Positions 52,705 through 61,779 of a stretch of DNA of 64,000 nt are shown piece after piece; the first letter of the stretch is position 1, and every line of letters starts with the position of its first letter. This stretch comes from Pacificispira sp040217575 (lineage in GTDB: Bacteria > Pseudomonadota > Alphaproteobacteria > UBA8366 > Aestuariispiraceae): contig JAVJPW010000004.1 in assembly GCA_040217575.1 (NCBI GenBank), forward strand, positions 91,849 to 155,848, given 5' to 3'. The translations under genes and the position numbers were made by a program. Below the pieces are notes generated by a model. It was not told where the DNA came from and ran no database searches. It was given only the letters and a program-made list of their open reading frames with translations.

Positions 52705-54189
52705 TTAGGTAATGGACATAGATGCTTCACGGACACTTGCAACGGACGTGTCAACGGAAGCAGCGGCTTCTGCTATTTCCGAAATGCCGGCGCTGATCGC
52801 CTCTACACCCTGCGCGGCTGACTGCATATTTGACGACATATCGCTGGTAACCGCAGTCTGTTCCTCCACAGCACCTGCAATGGACGACGATATCTCATTT
52901 ATCTCTTCGATCACGGCCGCAATTCCCTGAATTGCAGTCACCGTCTCTTTTGTGACGCCCTGCACCTGGGAAATCTGTGCACCGATTTCTTCTGTTGCGC
53001 GGGCGGTCTGACCGGCAAGACTTTTGACCTCGCTGGCCACCACAGCGAAGCCCTTTCCTGCCTCACCGGCCCGGGCTGCTTCAATCGTGGCATTCAAAGC
53101 CAAGAGGTTGGTCTGATTGGCAATGTCGGTGATCAATGAGACAACGGCACCAATTTTGTCAGCCGCTGCGACTAGCCCCTGCACCACCTCGTTCGTACGG
53201 CGCGCCTCCTCGACAGCGCCACCCGCCGTTGCCGTTGCGCGAGAGAGTTGGGAGCTAATTTCATTTATTGAGGAGGAAAGCTCCTCTGCACCGGAAGCAA
53301 CAGCCTGAACACTGCTGGTCGTTTCCGTGGACGCGCCGGCAACAGACCGCGCCTGCGCATTTACTTTTGCCACTCGTTCGGCAATGTCGGAAAGGTCTGA
53401 ATCAATCTGTTTCTGGACGGTCCGCCGGCTCATCCGGTCTTGTACCTGTTGCGTAATATCAGTCGCAAATTTCACTATTTTGTAGATTTCGCCGGTCGGC
53501 TTCGCGATCGGATTGTAACTGGCCTGAATCCATATTTCCCTGCCGCCCTTGGCGACACGCTTATACTCCGCAACCTGAAACTCACCATTCCGCAGGCTTT
53601 CCCAGAAATTTTTATACTCGTCGCTTGCCGCAAAAGTCGGATCGACAAACATCGAATGATGTTTTCCCTGAATTTCCGGCAGCGAATATCCCATCGCACC
53701 TAGGAAATTTTCGTTCGCATTCAGAATCGTCCCGTCCGGTTTGAACTCGATAACCGCTTGGGATTTGTTGATGGCGGAAATCTGCCCCTGATAGTCGGCG
53801 TTCTTCAGCGTTTGTTCAGTGATATCGGTCGCAAATTTGACGACCTTGTAGGGCTTTCCGTCTTCGTCCGCTATTGGATTGTAGCTGGCCTGAATCCATA
53901 TTTCGCGGCCGCCTTTAGCCAAGCGCCTGTACTCCGCAGACTGGAAGTTTCCGTCATTCAGGCTTTTCCAGAACAGGCTGTATTCATTGCTTTTCGCATA
54001 GTCCGGTTCAACGAACATCGAATGATGCCTTCCCTGAACCTCATCCAGCGAATATCCCATCGCAGACAGGAAATTCTGGTTCGCAGTCAGTATGGTGCCG
54101 TCCATATTGAATTCGATGACGGCCTGTGACTTATCAAGTGCTTCCAACTTCGCCTTCAACTCACGATAAGCCTGATCGCCCCGTTCCAT
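52705..54189 (-). CDS. Soluble methyl-accepting chemotaxis protein with two tandem PAS domains
   Basis: A 494-residue cytoplasmic receptor with no membrane helix. Two PAS domains (about 12-125 and 134-247) are close copies of each other: both contain KSQAVIEF, GTIL.AN..FL.AMGYS, HHSMFV and KGGREIWIQASYNPIA. The signalling domain (about 270-490) has the highly conserved DIANQTNLLALNATIEAARAGEAG hairpin tip. ATG 54189 has GGGGAGA six bases upstream. Ligand or redox signal unknown; it should couple to CheA/CheW. Confidence 0.92.
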   Translation of the reverse strand: MERGDQAYRELKAKLEALDKSQAVIEFNMDGTILTANQNFLSAMGYSLDEVQGRHHSMFVEPDYAKSNEYSLFWKSLNDGNFQSAEYRRLAKGGREIWIQASYNPIADEDGKPYKVVKFATDITEQTLKNADYQGQISAINKSQAVIEFKPDGTILNANENFLGAMGYSLPEIQGKHHSMFVDPTFAASDEYKNFWESLRNGEFQVAEYKRVAKGGREIWIQASYNPIAKPTGEIYKIVKFATDITQQVQDRMSRRTVQKQIDSDLSDIAERVAKVNAQARSVAGASTETTSSVQAVASGAEELSSSINEISSQLSRATATAGGAVEEARRTNEVVQGLVAAADKIGAVVSLITDIANQTNLLALNATIEAARAGEAGKGFAVVASEVKSLAGQTARATEEIGAQISQVQGVTKETVTAIQGIAAVIEEINEISSSIAGAVEEQTAVTSDMSSNMQSAAQGVEAISAGISEIAEAAASVDTSVASVREASMSIT

Positions 54190-54385
54190 GATCAATCTCC
54201 CCAGAAAACTCAGTGAATAACTTAAATCAGATCGCAACCTATCGTTTAATATAGAACAGACATTCATTAAAATTGGCTTAATATTCCGAATAATTTTCGG
54301 GCGTTCGGAAAAAATTGCGCGCAACGGTTGCTGCACGCATCAGGAAATGGCTAGTTCGAGTTACTTCGCAGTGCGTCAGCGTCGG

Positions 54386-54724
54386 CTAATGGTGCCTTGA
54401 TCGCCTGCGGGCGGGTGCAAGGCGGCCTGCCGGATATTCGGCTACCTGGCGAAGAAGACGCGCCATCCGGCCGGCCTCCCCATCCTTGTTCGGATCGAAG
54501 ATGGACAATTCCAGCATTGTGCCGGCGGCTTCCGCCGGGTCTATCTGATCCGGCACACTTAACAGCCATGACAGGATCGCATCTTCCGCGGTGCCGCGCG
54601 GCAATGGACCGGCCGTCTGCATCAGGGAGCTCAGGATATGCCGGGGATCGACGATCGTCAGATAGTCGCGCTGTGCCTGTCCATCGAACTTCGACGGGGA
54701 TCCATATGTACCGGTACCACTCAT
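54386..54724 (-). CDS. Unrecognised 112-residue protein under B12-riboswitch control
   Basis: An ORF with GC-rich codon use, ATG at 54724 preceded by AAGGG eight bases upstream. The sequence is soluble and mostly helical: residues TIVDPRHILSSLMQTAGPLP, PDQIDPAEAAGTMLEL and EAGRMARLLRQVAEYPAGR are amphipathic. There is no signal peptide, no metal motif and a basic tail (RRRSRHH). I do not recognise the family. A cobalamin riboswitch precedes it on the same strand, so its expression should fall when B12 is plentiful. The chemoreceptor follows 196 bases downstream. Confidence 0.65.
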   Translation of the reverse strand: MSGTGTYGSPSKFDGQAQRDYLTIVDPRHILSSLMQTAGPLPRGTAEDAILSWLLSVPDQIDPAEAAGTMLELSIFDPNKDGEAGRMARLLRQVAEYPAGRLAPARRRSRHH

Positions 54725-54777
54725 CGACTTGACCCTTTCTCCGGGACACCCCGCCCGGTTTGCATCGGTTTATGTCA

Positions 54778-54960
54778 GAGCGGCAGGTCTCCTGGCTCTC
54801 GGGTCTATGCCGACCGTCCGGACCTTCCCAGTTCTTTTGGAACCAGTGGCACGAAACTTGGCGATCGGCTCGCCGATTACAGTTGCGGGGGCAGCTTTGG
54901 ATTTGGTTCCCGCGCACAGCGTCCTATTTCGACACTCGTGCGGAAATCGCACCGAATTCC
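54778..54960 (-). promoter_or_regulatory. Cobalamin (B12) riboswitch
   Basis: Minus-strand consensus elements appear in order: GGTGC near 54952, the CTGCCCCCGCAACTGTAA core (54894-54877), the B12-box-like GCCACTG (54850-54844), CTGGGAAGG (54832-54823) and the closing GAGCCAGGAGACCTGCC (54798-54782). It is followed by a CCGGG/CCCGG stem and then the AAGGG ribosome site, so translational control is likely. Ends 53 bases before the ATG at 54724. Confidence 0.93.
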
Positions 54961-55116
54961 CTTTTCATCCCGGCATGCCCGATTGGACATTCCGGGAACC
55001 GCTCTCTTAACGTTGAAAGACTATCGTAAATCGCAATGGCACACCAAACGAAAAACGATTCACGGATCCGGACGGCATGGCCGATCGACCCACAGGAAGA
55101 CGCCCGACACTGCATC

Positions 55117-55146
55117 TTGACCGGGCATTGCCGGAATGCCCACAAT
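55117..55146 (+). promoter_or_regulatory. Promoter of the TerB-like gene with an operator dyad in the spacer
   Basis: TTGACC (55117-55122) and CACAAT (55141-55146) are 18 bases apart, and between them lies a perfect dyad: GGGCATT, GCCGG, AATGCCC (55123-55141). An operator in the promoter spacer recalls MerR-type control. No regulator gene is nearby. Confidence 0.5.
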
Positions 55147-55181
55147 AGAGAACCGTTGAGGGGGAGCCAGTAAGTAACGAT

Positions 55182-55607
55182 ATGTTGGAGGGACTTCGAC
55201 AGGCGATCGGAGAGCGCAGTGAACGGCGCAAGAACCGGGCCTTTCTTGAGGCCTGCATGGCCTGTTGTGCCTTGGTCGCAATAGCCGATGGCGAGGTATC
55301 GCTGTCGGAACGCAGCCGAATCGACCAGATTCTGGAAGCGATCGACAGGCTGCGCATTTTCGATGTTCACGAGGCCATCAATCTGTTCAACGACCATGTC
55401 GATGCCATTCGCGCCAATGCGGAAAAAGGGCGCGGACGGGCCCTTCGTGCTGTCGGCGAAATGGGAAACAATCCGGGCGATGCGGTCGCCATGGTCAAGA
55501 TTGCGCTCGCCGTCAGCCTGGCCGACGGCGAGTTCCTGGACAGTGAGCGCGCCCAGTGCGAGGCAATCTGCAAGACGCTGGGCCTGAACCTGGAGGATTT
55601 CCTTTAG
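55182..55607 (+). CDS. TerB-like (tellurite-resistance family) protein
   Basis: A 141-residue soluble helical protein. Two EF-hand-like acidic loops, ALVAIADGEVSLSERSRI and ALAVSLADGEFLDSERAQ, and the C-terminal LGLNLEDF are typical of TerB/DUF533 domains, which bind metal. Stand-alone TerB-like proteins without TerC/D need not confer tellurite resistance. Monocistronic behind a dyad-containing promoter. Confidence 0.88.
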   Translation: MLEGLRQAIGERSERRKNRAFLEACMACCALVAIADGEVSLSERSRIDQILEAIDRLRIFDVHEAINLFNDHVDAIRANAEKGRGRALRAVGEMGNNPGDAVAMVKIALAVSLADGEFLDSERAQCEAICKTLGLNLEDFL

Positions 55608-55629
55608 GAACCGTCTGGTGGGACGCCTG

Positions 55630-56973
55630 TCACACGTTCAGCAGCAGATTCTCACGTTCCCAGGAACTGATAACACGCTGATACAGGTCGTATTCATGGT
55701 TTTTCACGTCCATGTACGCGCGTGAGAAAAGCTCACCCAGAGTGTCTTTCAGCGGTTTCGCATAATTGAACTTGTGCAGGGCGTCGCCCTGGTTTCGCGG
55801 CAAGGCAAAGGCGAAACGGTAGGCATCCCCTTCGACCGGGTTGGAAGGAGCGATTTTCTCTTTCATCCCCAGATAGCCGCAGGCCAATGTCGATGCCATG
55901 GCCAGATACGGGTTTGCGTCCGAACCCGCCAGCCGGTTTTCGATACGACGGGCTTCGGGCTTGGAATCCGGAACCCGCAAACCGCAGGTCCGGTTGTCCC
56001 GCCCCCAATGAACGTTGATCGGCGCGTCGGAATAGCGTGCGATCCGGCGATAGCTGTTCACATTGGGCGCCATCAGCGGCATGGCCGACGGCAGATACCG
56101 CTGCAATCCGCCGATATAGTGCATCAGCACCTTGGAATCCTTGCCGCTTTTCGTAGCGAAGACGTTTCGTCCCGTTTCGACTTCGATCAGCGACTGATGG
56201 ATATGCATGGACGAACCCGGTTCGTGCTGATGGGGTTTCGCCATGAAGGTCGCATAGATATCGTGCTTCAGTGCCGCCTGCCGCACCAGCCGCTTGAACA
56301 GGAAGACCTGGTCGGCCAGTTCCAGCGGGTCGCCATGATTGAAGTTGATTTCCATCTGTGCGGCGCCAGCCTCATGCGCCATGGTATCGACATCAAGATT
56401 CGCCGCTTCGCAAAAATCATAGATATCCTCGACGACCGGATCGAACTCGTTCGCCGCTTCGATACCATAGGCCTGGCGACCGGATTCCTGACGTCCAGAT
56501 GCGCCGATTGGCGCCTCCAACGGGTAGTCCGGGTCCAGGTTCTTCTTCACAAAATAGAACTCAAGCTCGGGCGCACAGACCGGTTTCAACCCCTTCTTTT
56601 CAAACAGGGCGATGATGCGCTTCAGCACATGGCGCGGCGCGATGTCCACCGGTTTTCCATCCAGGTGAAACGCATCGCAAATGACCTGTGCGACGGGTTC
56701 GGGGTACCACGGCACCATGCGAATGGTGCTGGGGTCCGGCACAAGCGCCATGTCGCGGTTGGTTTCCGCCACGACATCGGTCTCGAAAACGAAGTCGCCG
56801 GTCACCGTCTGAATGAACAGCGCTTCCGGGACCCGCAAACCCCTGTCCGACAGGGAATTGATGAATTTGTGGCAAGGCAGAATTTTGCCGCGTGCAATCC
56901 CGGACATATCGGGCAACAGGCATTCGACCTCGTCGATGCGTCGTTCCGATACCCATTCGGATAATGTACTCAC
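55630..56973 (-). CDS. Glutamine-synthetase-family enzyme (PuuA-like gamma-glutamylamide synthetase)
   Basis: A 447-residue GS-fold ligase. The Glu metal sites lie in APELEFYF and EAGAAQMEINF, with GSSMHIHQS, NSYRRIARYSDAPINVHWGRDNRTCGLRVP and NRLAGSDANPYL of the catalytic domain. This is the gamma-glutamylputrescine synthetase group rather than GlnA. Start GTG 56973 has GGGGTTCAG upstream; a TTG at 57087 would add 38 basic residues. Diverges from a paralogue. Confidence 0.92.
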   Translation of the reverse strand: MSTLSEWVSERRIDEVECLLPDMSGIARGKILPCHKFINSLSDRGLRVPEALFIQTVTGDFVFETDVVAETNRDMALVPDPSTIRMVPWYPEPVAQVICDAFHLDGKPVDIAPRHVLKRIIALFEKKGLKPVCAPELEFYFVKKNLDPDYPLEAPIGASGRQESGRQAYGIEAANEFDPVVEDIYDFCEAANLDVDTMAHEAGAAQMEINFNHGDPLELADQVFLFKRLVRQAALKHDIYATFMAKPHQHEPGSSMHIHQSLIEVETGRNVFATKSGKDSKVLMHYIGGLQRYLPSAMPLMAPNVNSYRRIARYSDAPINVHWGRDNRTCGLRVPDSKPEARRIENRLAGSDANPYLAMASTLACGYLGMKEKIAPSNPVEGDAYRFAFALPRNQGDALHKFNYAKPLKDTLGELFSRAYMDVKNHEYDLYQRVISSWERENLLLNV

Positions 56974-57043
56974 CTGAACCCCACTCGGCCGGGTCGCCGC
57001 GACGCGGCTTGTTCGCGAAGTTGGCACGCTCCGGCGCTTGCGA

Positions 57044-57072
57044 TTGTGATCACATTTGGTATGCCCTATAGT
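57044..57072 (+). promoter_or_regulatory. Promoter/operator of the second GS-like gene
   Basis: TTGTGA (57044-57049) and TATAGT (57067-57072) are 17 bases apart. The 10-base palindrome TGTGATCACA (57045-57054) overlaps the -35, a likely repressor site in the divergent gap. The start is about 65 bases before the ATG. Confidence 0.65.
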
Positions 57073-57143
57073 CGTGATCCGAGGCAAGTCTTATTCCCCA
57101 GTGCCATTCCCGGCACCCCCAATTTACCCCACCGGACCCGCAC

Positions 57144-58529
57144 ATGACCGATTGGCTCAGCAAGAAAGAAGTCGACAAGTTCGTCAAATCCAACCCGGAC
57201 TTGAAGGGCATAGACCTGTTGATTCCCGATATGTGCGGCACACCCCGCGGGAAACGGATCGGCATCGAAGCCATCGAAAAGCTGCATAAGGGCGGGGTGG
57301 CCCTGCCCGGCTCGACCTATCTGTTGGATGTGACCGGCCAGAATTGCGAGACAATTACCTATGGTTCGCGGGACGGCGACCCGGACTATAACTGCCTTGG
57401 CGTGTCCGGCACGTTGAAACCCGTTCCCTGGGCCAAGGCACCGACCGCGCAGGTCATTGCGTCCATGGTCACGGACGAAGGTGAACCGTTCTTTGCGGAC
57501 CCGCGTTACATTCTGGCACGCGCCGCGCAGCCCCTGGTCGAAATGGGATATACGCCCGTCACGGCGATCGAACTTGAATTCTACCTGATGGACGAAACGC
57601 TGGACAAGGCGGGGCGCCCACGGACCGCGCCCTCCCCCTCCTCCGGACAACGGCAGACGACAACCCAGGTCTATGGCATCGATGAACTGTACGAGTTTCA
57701 GGAATTCCTGACCGATGTGGAAGACGCCTGCGTCGCACAGGATGTCCCGGCTGACACCGCAACATCCGAATACGGACCCGGCCAGTATGAAATCAACCTT
57801 CATCACGTGAACGACCCGATAAAGGCCTGCGACGATGCCCTTCTTTTGAAGCGGATCATCAAGGGTGTCGCGCGCAAGCACGGCATGATCGCAAGCTTCA
57901 TGGCCAAGCCTTACGAAGAACGGGCCGGCTGCGGCATGCATATCCATCTGAGCCTGTTGGACCAGTACGGGACGAATATATTCGCGGGCCCGACCGACCC
58001 GGCAATCGGGCTTCCCGTCTCCCGCGCGTTGAAAGAGGCGATCGGCGGTCTGGCGGCGACGGTTCCGGACAGCATGGCGATCTTTGCCCCGAACGCGAAT
58101 TCCTACCGCCGGTTCCAGGCAAACTCCTATGCGCCGATCAACACGGCCTGGGGCGTCGACAATCGAACGGTATCCCTGCGTATCCCGAAAAGCGGTGAAA
58201 AGGACATGCGGGTCGAACACCGGGTCGCGGGCGCCGACGCGAACCCGTATCTGACCATGGCCTGCGTCCTGGCCGGCGTGCATCACGGACTGGCCCACAA
58301 GATCGACCCAGGTCCGATCGAAAAGGGAAATGCGTACGACAAGCCAGCTACCGAATTGCCGCTTCGCTGGTGGCAGGCGTTGAACCGTTTCTCGGAAAGC
58401 GAAATCCTGCCGAAATATCTGGGCGCCCATTACTGCGAAACCTATGCCGCCGCCCGCTCCTTCGAAAATGATGCATTCCAGTCGCATATCCCGCCGCTGG
58501 ATTATGAGTGGTATTTGAGGACGGTTTAG
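57144..58529 (+). CDS. Second glutamine-synthetase-family enzyme (PuuA-like)
   Basis: A 461-residue paralogue of the divergent gene: AIELEFYLMDE, EYGPGQYEINLHH, CGMHIHLSLLDQ, NSYRRFQANSYAPINTAWGVDNRTVSLRIP and RVAGADANPYLTMACVLAG are present. It ligates glutamate to an amine (for example putrescine, ethanolamine or another polyamine) at ATP expense. The two copies may use different amines. A PuuB-like oxidase gene lies 1.4 kb downstream. Confidence 0.92.
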   Translation: MTDWLSKKEVDKFVKSNPDLKGIDLLIPDMCGTPRGKRIGIEAIEKLHKGGVALPGSTYLLDVTGQNCETITYGSRDGDPDYNCLGVSGTLKPVPWAKAPTAQVIASMVTDEGEPFFADPRYILARAAQPLVEMGYTPVTAIELEFYLMDETLDKAGRPRTAPSPSSGQRQTTTQVYGIDELYEFQEFLTDVEDACVAQDVPADTATSEYGPGQYEINLHHVNDPIKACDDALLLKRIIKGVARKHGMIASFMAKPYEERAGCGMHIHLSLLDQYGTNIFAGPTDPAIGLPVSRALKEAIGGLAATVPDSMAIFAPNANSYRRFQANSYAPINTAWGVDNRTVSLRIPKSGEKDMRVEHRVAGADANPYLTMACVLAGVHHGLAHKIDPGPIEKGNAYDKPATELPLRWWQALNRFSESEILPKYLGAHYCETYAAARSFENDAFQSHIPPLDYEWYLRTV

Positions 58530-58555
58530 ATGCCGAAAATGGGCCTTTAGAGGTA

Positions 58556-59863
58556 TCACAAATCGCGCAGCCACTGGACGACAGCACGACCGACAAACTC
58601 GTACCCGGTGCTATTAAAATGCCCGTCGTAGAGGTTAGCGGGATCCTCCACTTGACTTAATAGCGTGCTCAATTGGAGCACAGGGATTCCCAGGCCTTCA
58701 ATTCGGCGGGTCAACCGGTCCTCGTAAAAGGCAGCATCGGCCGCGCCGAGCAGCGTATTGTACCGTTGCTCCGACGGCACTATGACGAAGACGATCCGCC
58801 CATCCCAACTGTCCGCGAACCGACTTGCCTCGCCTACAATATCGACAAAATCATCTTCTGTCGTAACAGGCCAATCGATCGAGAGACCAAGTCTTCTCCG
58901 CAACGACGTCAGAACGATAAAATTCTGCAAGTCGAACCCATTCTCTGTTTCGGTCGCGGAGTGCGACTGGTCAACGCGTTCGCTGCGCTTGGCTTCATAC
59001 CATCGCTGCATTGTCTCCCTGATCGTCAGAGGGTCGTCGGCCAAGCCTTGTGAGAAAGCCGGATCAAGATAGCGTACAAGAATTGGGTGACCGATCTCGC
59101 GCGGCAGGTCCTTGGTGAGGTCGTTTCCTTCGTAGAAAAACCAGACGGTCGTTGCGGGCCTAAGGATCGGCCCATACTCGCGCAAAGATGCGAACGCCGA
59201 CAAAGGGCCGTTTCCGCCACATCCCAGGTTCACGACCGATCCGCCGGATAAGCGGCGCATCCAATCGACATACCCAGCTCGGAATCCAACACCGGCCCCA
59301 TATGTGAAAGAATCTCCGATAGCAACGATGCCACCTGTGTCGCTCCAAGCTTCAGGCGGATTGTTGAACCCGAACTGATCCGAGTTATGCGTTTCGGTCC
59401 CGCCTTGACCGTCCGGCCAAACAACTGGCGTATCAGGAAGGCCGGACAGCGGGATAACGGGCTGTTCAGCAATGGTCAGCACACCGCCCTCGGCGCCGGA
59501 CATTATTGAAGAACTGCAAATCGACGGGAATGCAGGTGCGATGCCGACCGAACTATTTGCAAGAGACTCGACCCGGTCTTGACGGGACAGAAAGTCGATA
59601 TGCGCATCGGAGGAATGCAGAACATACTCGACCGACCATATCGCGATACCGGCCGCCAAGACGGATGCGATAAACGACCACCGAAGGTCCGCGCGACAAA
59701 CCGACACGACGATAGACGATACGGCAAGTGTCGCAGGCAGTCCCAGAAAGATAGAGATCCTAATTGGCGTGCTGAGATAAACTTCTGGCGCGCGAAACAA
59801 AAAAAATACTACAGACATCGCTGCCAAGACTATGAAGGCCGCCAGAATTGCTCGCGACGCCAC
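58556..59863 (-). CDS. Membrane-anchored SGNH/GDSL hydrolase-like protein
   Basis: A 435-residue protein. Three or four N-terminal helices (about 5-85) are followed by a periplasmic SGNH domain: block I GGIVAIGDSFTYGAGVG (Ser nucleophile), block III GCGGNGP, and the final Asp/His block YDGHFNSTGYEFVG. Such proteins de-acetylate or acetylate glycans (AlgX/PatB relatives). GTG 59863 has AAGGAGGG four bases upstream. Codons are AT-richer than the flanking PuuA/PuuB genes, suggesting insertion. Substrate unknown. Confidence 0.8.
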   Translation of the reverse strand: MASRAILAAFIVLAAMSVVFFLFRAPEVYLSTPIRISIFLGLPATLAVSSIVVSVCRADLRWSFIASVLAAGIAIWSVEYVLHSSDAHIDFLSRQDRVESLANSSVGIAPAFPSICSSSIMSGAEGGVLTIAEQPVIPLSGLPDTPVVWPDGQGGTETHNSDQFGFNNPPEAWSDTGGIVAIGDSFTYGAGVGFRAGYVDWMRRLSGGSVVNLGCGGNGPLSAFASLREYGPILRPATTVWFFYEGNDLTKDLPREIGHPILVRYLDPAFSQGLADDPLTIRETMQRWYEAKRSERVDQSHSATETENGFDLQNFIVLTSLRRRLGLSIDWPVTTEDDFVDIVGEASRFADSWDGRIVFVIVPSEQRYNTLLGAADAAFYEDRLTRRIEGLGIPVLQLSTLLSQVEDPANLYDGHFNSTGYEFVGRAVVQWLRDL

Positions 59864-59954
59864 TTGCCCTCCTTTCCCAACACCCTCTATATGCCTTGTC
59901 GCATAGGCCGCGACATTGTGCAGAAATAGTATCCGATGCAACAGAAAGAAAAAG

Positions 59955-61232
59955 ATGGCGAAATTCGACGACACCCGTTCCTATTATCGCGCCAGTTCCC
60001 ACGACTGGACGCCGCACCCCCCACTTGCGGGGGAGGAGACGGCCGACGTCGCGATCCTGGGCGGTGGCTATACCGGGCTTTCTGCCGCGCTGGAACTGGC
60101 GGACGCCGGTTATGACGTGGCGCTGGTGGAGGCAGAGACGGTCGGCTTCGGCGCTTCCGGGCGCAATGGCGGGCAGGTCTGTTCCGGTCCGAACCAGTCG
60201 CTGGAAACTCTGCGCCAGCGCGTCGGCAGCGATGCGGCCCAGACGATCTGGGACCTATCGATGGCGGCACCCAAGCTGATCGGGGAACGGGTTGCGAAAT
60301 ACCGGATCGACTGCGATCTGAAATGGGGATACCTGCATGCCGCCGAACGAAAGAGCCAGATTGCCGATCTTCGGGACGAACAGGCGGTCTGGGAATCGCA
60401 AGGCTATACCGGATCCAAGCTGTACGAGGGCGATGCCGTGCGGGAGGTTATCGGCTCCCCCCGATATCGCGCCGCGCTCTGGGAACCGGGTGCCGGGCAC
60501 CTGCATCCGCTGAACTATTGTATCGGCCTTGCCCGCGCGGCAAAGGATGCGGGCGTCCGCTTCTATGAGAACAGCCGCGCGGTGCGGCTGGAAACCGGCG
60601 ACAATCCGGCCATCCATACCCGGGCGGGGACACTTCGTGCGAAATTCCTGATTCTGGCCGGAAACGCCTATCTACGGGATGTCCAACCGTTCCTGTATCG
60701 CCGCCTGATGCCGGTCGGCAGTTATATCGTCGCCACGGAACCGTTGAGCGAGAACCGCGCGAAAAGCCTGCTGCCGGGGGATGACGCCGTCGCGAACTGC
60801 GATTTCATCGTCGACTATTTCCGTCTGTCCGCGGACCGGCGCATGCTGTTCGGCGGCCGGGCGACCTATTCAGGACTGGAACCGAATGATCTGGGCGGAT
60901 TCGTTCGCCCGCGCATGCTTCATGTCTTCCCGGACCTGTCCGACGTAGCGATAGAGCATGTCTGGGGCGGGCATATCGGTATTACCGTCGACCGCATGCC
61001 CCATGTCGGGCGCATCGGTCCCGCCACCTATTTCAGCCAGGGTTATTCCGGTCACGGCGTCGCGCTCAGCAACATGTGCGGCAAACTGATGGCCGAGGCG
61101 ATCCGCGGGCAGGCCGAACGGTTTGACGCCATGGCCAAGGTCAAACATCCGGTCTTTCCGGGCGGGCGGTTCCGCACCCCGCTTCTCACCCTCGGCATGT
61201 TTTGGTATCGCCTTCGCGACGCAATGTCTTAA
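59955..61232 (+). CDS. PuuB-like FAD oxidoreductase (gamma-glutamylputrescine oxidase family)
   Basis: A 425-residue DAO-type flavoprotein. The FAD dinucleotide site is VAILGGGYTGLSAALEL, followed by GFGASGRNGGQ (flavin-contact loop), RRLMPVGSYIVATEPL, and the C-terminal GYSGHGVALSNMCGKLMAEA. It oxidises gamma-glutamylputrescine or a similar glutamylated amine to an aldehyde, the step after PuuA. No PuuC or PuuD gene is in the window. The start at 59955 sits in the gap of the divergent SGNH gene. Confidence 0.9.
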   Translation: MAKFDDTRSYYRASSHDWTPHPPLAGEETADVAILGGGYTGLSAALELADAGYDVALVEAETVGFGASGRNGGQVCSGPNQSLETLRQRVGSDAAQTIWDLSMAAPKLIGERVAKYRIDCDLKWGYLHAAERKSQIADLRDEQAVWESQGYTGSKLYEGDAVREVIGSPRYRAALWEPGAGHLHPLNYCIGLARAAKDAGVRFYENSRAVRLETGDNPAIHTRAGTLRAKFLILAGNAYLRDVQPFLYRRLMPVGSYIVATEPLSENRAKSLLPGDDAVANCDFIVDYFRLSADRRMLFGGRATYSGLEPNDLGGFVRPRMLHVFPDLSDVAIEHVWGGHIGITVDRMPHVGRIGPATYFSQGYSGHGVALSNMCGKLMAEAIRGQAERFDAMAKVKHPVFPGGRFRTPLLTLGMFWYRLRDAMS

Positions 61233-61334
61233 AATAGGGTCCCGCAAGAGGGACCGCTGGCATGATTCCTGCGACTCCACCGGCGGGAAAGGGCGCTATC
61301 CGGCCGTTCGGCCGTTGCCGAGGACTAGAAAGAC

Positions 61335-61670
61335 ATGTTCAGCCGTCTTATGCGGATCATAAAACTCGGGGACCGGCGCAAGGAACGTCGGGTCAAGACG
61401 CGGTTTACGGCGGAAGTCGCGGGCCTGAAGGGGCGCGTGACGGACGTCAGCCTGGGCGGCTTCGGCTTCTATCCGGATGACCAGGGACTGGATGTCGGTG
61501 ATGAGGCGATGGCGGTACTGATGCCGGATGAATTCACCACCCTTGAAATTCCCTCCCGGATTGTTGGCACCGATGAAGAGGGGATGATCCTCAGCGTGGC
61601 CTTCATCAAGGTCTCTGAAGAGCAGTTCGACCCCCTTCAGGCGATCATCACGGAACAGGCAGTCAGCTGA
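61335..61670 (+). CDS. PilZ-domain c-di-GMP-binding protein
   Basis: A 111-residue single-domain protein. RRKERRVKTRF supplies the RxxxR motif and GRVTDVSLGGFGFY supplies the (D/N)xSxxG motif, together the cyclic-di-GMP site. Both are intact, so binding is expected. Downstream effector unknown. It precedes tRNA-Ser by 110 bases. Confidence 0.88.
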   Translation: MFSRLMRIIKLGDRRKERRVKTRFTAEVAGLKGRVTDVSLGGFGFYPDDQGLDVGDEAMAVLMPDEFTTLEIPSRIVGTDEEGMILSVAFIKVSEEQFDPLQAIITEQAVS

Positions 61671-61705
61671 CCGGAAATCATTTGTCGCAAAGGGCTTTCG
61701 ACTGA

Positions 61706-61734
61706 TTGACAAGCGCGCCCCGAACCCGCTATCT
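61706..61734 (+). promoter_or_regulatory. Promoter of tRNA-Ser
   Basis: Perfect TTGACA (61706-61711) and CTATCT (61729-61734) are 17 bases apart, giving a start about 40 bases before the tRNA. Confidence 0.65.
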
Positions 61735-61779
61735 CAGCGCGCCCGGTCAGTACGGGCCCGCCGGCACCCGGCATTTCGC

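Noticed and set aside
57066..58574. Minus-strand 502-residue ORF
   Set aside because: Antisense to the second GS-like gene.
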